Positions 48,349 through 49,348 of a stretch of 49,348 bases of DNA are shown piece after piece. Position 1 is the stretch's first letter. Every line of letters starts with the position of its first letter. The position numbers were made by a program, and so were the translations under genes. A model generated the notes under the pieces. That model searched no databases. It was not told the DNA's origin and saw only the letters and a program-made list of their open reading frames with translations. This DNA comes from an uncultured beta proteobacterium (GTDB lineage Bacteria > Pseudomonadota > Gammaproteobacteria > Burkholderiales > Burkholderiaceae_C), in contig CAIKVZ010000130.1 in the NCBI GenBank assembly GCA_903830985.1, positions 1 to 49,348 on the forward strand, written 5' to 3'.

Positions 48349-49347
48349 TCAGATTAGCAAGGCATCCTTGGCCGCGCGCGACGCCTTGGTGCCATAAACG
48401 CGCTCGAAGATCGGCGTCGCCATGAGGGTGGTGACGATGGCCATCATCACCATGATGGCGAACAGCGCGGGCTCGAGGATGCCGCGCTGCAGACCGATGT
48501 TCAGGATGATGAGTTCCATCAGGCCGCGCGCGTTCATCAGCGTGCCCACGGCCATGGCCTCGCGGTGGCTCTCGCCGTGCCAGCGCGCCGCGGCGTAGCA
48601 GGCCACACCCTTGCCGACGGTGGCGGCAATCAACACGACCGCGCTCAGCAGCCACAGGTAAGGGGTGTTCACCAGACCGATTTTGGTATTCAAGCCGGAA
48701 TAGACGAAGAACACCGGCAACAGGAAAGCGGTGGTCAGGGGGTAGATGATGCGGTGCAGTTCCGCGGCGAACTTGCCGCGCGGCATGGCGATGCCCATGA
48801 TGAAGGCGCCAAACACGGCGTAGATCTGGATGAAGTCGGTGAACCAGGCACCCAGCATCACCAGCATCAGCACGAAGATCAGCATGCCCTGGCTCATCTC
48901 GCCGGCCTGCTCGACCAGGCGACCCAGAGGCAGCAGCATGCGCTTGATTCCCAGCAGGGCAAACAAGCCGAACAGCACGCCGCCACCGATGGCGTACACC
49001 GCAATCATCGGCTGACTCTGAAAGCTCGCCAGCACCACCGCCAGCACGCACCAGGCCGCTGCATCGTCCATGGAGCCCGCGGCCAGCGCCAGCGTGCCAA
49101 GCGAGGTTTTGGACAGGCCCTGCTCGAAGATGATGCGCGCCAGCATCGGAAAAGCGGTGATCGACATGGCCGCACCCATGAACAGCACGGCTTGCAGCAG
49201 CGTCGTCTTGGCGGAAAAAAGGCTGGAGTCGCCGACCAGGAAGACCGCCAGCGCGCCGCCCAGGATGAACGGCGCAATGATGCCGGCAAGCGACACCGAG
49301 GCCGCGCTGCGCAGCCGCGACTTGATCAGGTCGACGTCAAACTCCAC
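48349..49347 (-). CDS. Cation:proton antiporter (CPA2/Kef type), 5' end beyond the window
   Basis: The frame is open to the window end, so the N-terminus is missing; 332 residues are visible. Hydrophobic throughout, with about ten membrane helices. AAMSITAFPMLARIIFEQG and GSMDDAAAWCVLAVVLASF carry the double-Asp motif (MDDA) of proton-coupled CPA antiporters. It ends with a short cytoplasmic tail (GTKASRAAKDALLI). No RCK/TrkA-N domain is present. Convergent with the amylase gene, 20 bases apart. Confidence 0.88.
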   Translation of the reverse strand: MEFDVDLIKSRLRSAASVSLAGIIAPFILGGALAVFLVGDSSLFSAKTTLLQAVLFMGAAMSITAFPMLARIIFEQGLSKTSLGTLALAAGSMDDAAAWCVLAVVLASFQSQPMIAVYAIGGGVLFGLFALLGIKRMLLPLGRLVEQAGEMSQGMLIFVLMLVMLGAWFTDFIQIYAVFGAFIMGIAMPRGKFAAELHRIIYPLTTAFLLPVFFVYSGLNTKIGLVNTPYLWLLSAVVLIAATVGKGVACYAAARWHGESHREAMAVGTLMNARGLMELIILNIGLQRGILEPALFAIMVMMAIVTTLMATPIFERVYGTKASRAAKDALLI

Positions 49348-49348
49348 G

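Overview
The window is GC-rich bacterial chromosome with dense genes, frequent 4-bp ATGA stop/start overlaps and strong G/C at third codon positions. The block ygfZ / mltG-tmk-holB-pilZ-tatD, the glycogen genes and the protein sequences suggest a betaproteobacterium of the order Burkholderiales, probably Comamonadaceae (Rhodoferax-like). This is inferred from gene order and recalled family sequences, not from a search. I saw no rRNA, tRNA, CRISPR array or intact insertion sequence.

Layout. 0-6.6 kb: a flotillin-like SPFH protein (cut by the window edge), a PAS-PAS-GGDEF-EAL cyclic-di-GMP protein with an atypical CZB-like tail, then a coupled run paiB-like / small membrane protein / tadA fused to a degenerate dehalogenase-like domain / ldcA. 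6.6-13.5 kb: a multi-pass membrane protein of the so-called site-specific recombinase family, a chemoreceptor, a PaaI-type thioesterase, an AhpD-like protein, an ankyrin protein, tatD and pilZ. 13.5-17.2 kb: holB, tmk, mltG and divergent ygfZ. 17.3-21.1 kb: a TetR regulator heading a coupled export operon (HlyD-like adaptor, FtsX-like permease, ABC ATPase). 21.1-22.0 kb: a thioesterase-acetyltransferase fusion.

22.0-24.4 kb looks like the scar of a lost BREX phage-defence island. The 3' end of a brxC-like gene, an intact hipB-hipA toxin-antitoxin pair with its own repeated operators, a 5' piece of a pglX-like methyltransferase gene broken by a stop codon, and a 28-32 codon tail resembling the C-terminus of brxL follow one another in BREX gene order.

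24.4-48.3 kb is an alpha-glucan locus. A secreted pullulanase and a lipoprotein alpha-amylase are divergently transcribed. On the minus strand, glgP-glgB-glgX-malQ and a MATE transporter handle cytoplasmic glycogen and maltodextrin. On the plus strand, malK-malE-malF-malG and a periplasmic GH13 enzyme handle uptake. A 15-bp palindrome of the form TGTAG-N5-CTACA occurs in both divergent control regions (pulA/amylase and glgP/malK). It probably marks a shared maltodextrin regulon whose regulator is not in the window. Neither glgC nor glgA is present here. The window ends in a truncated cation:proton antiporter gene.
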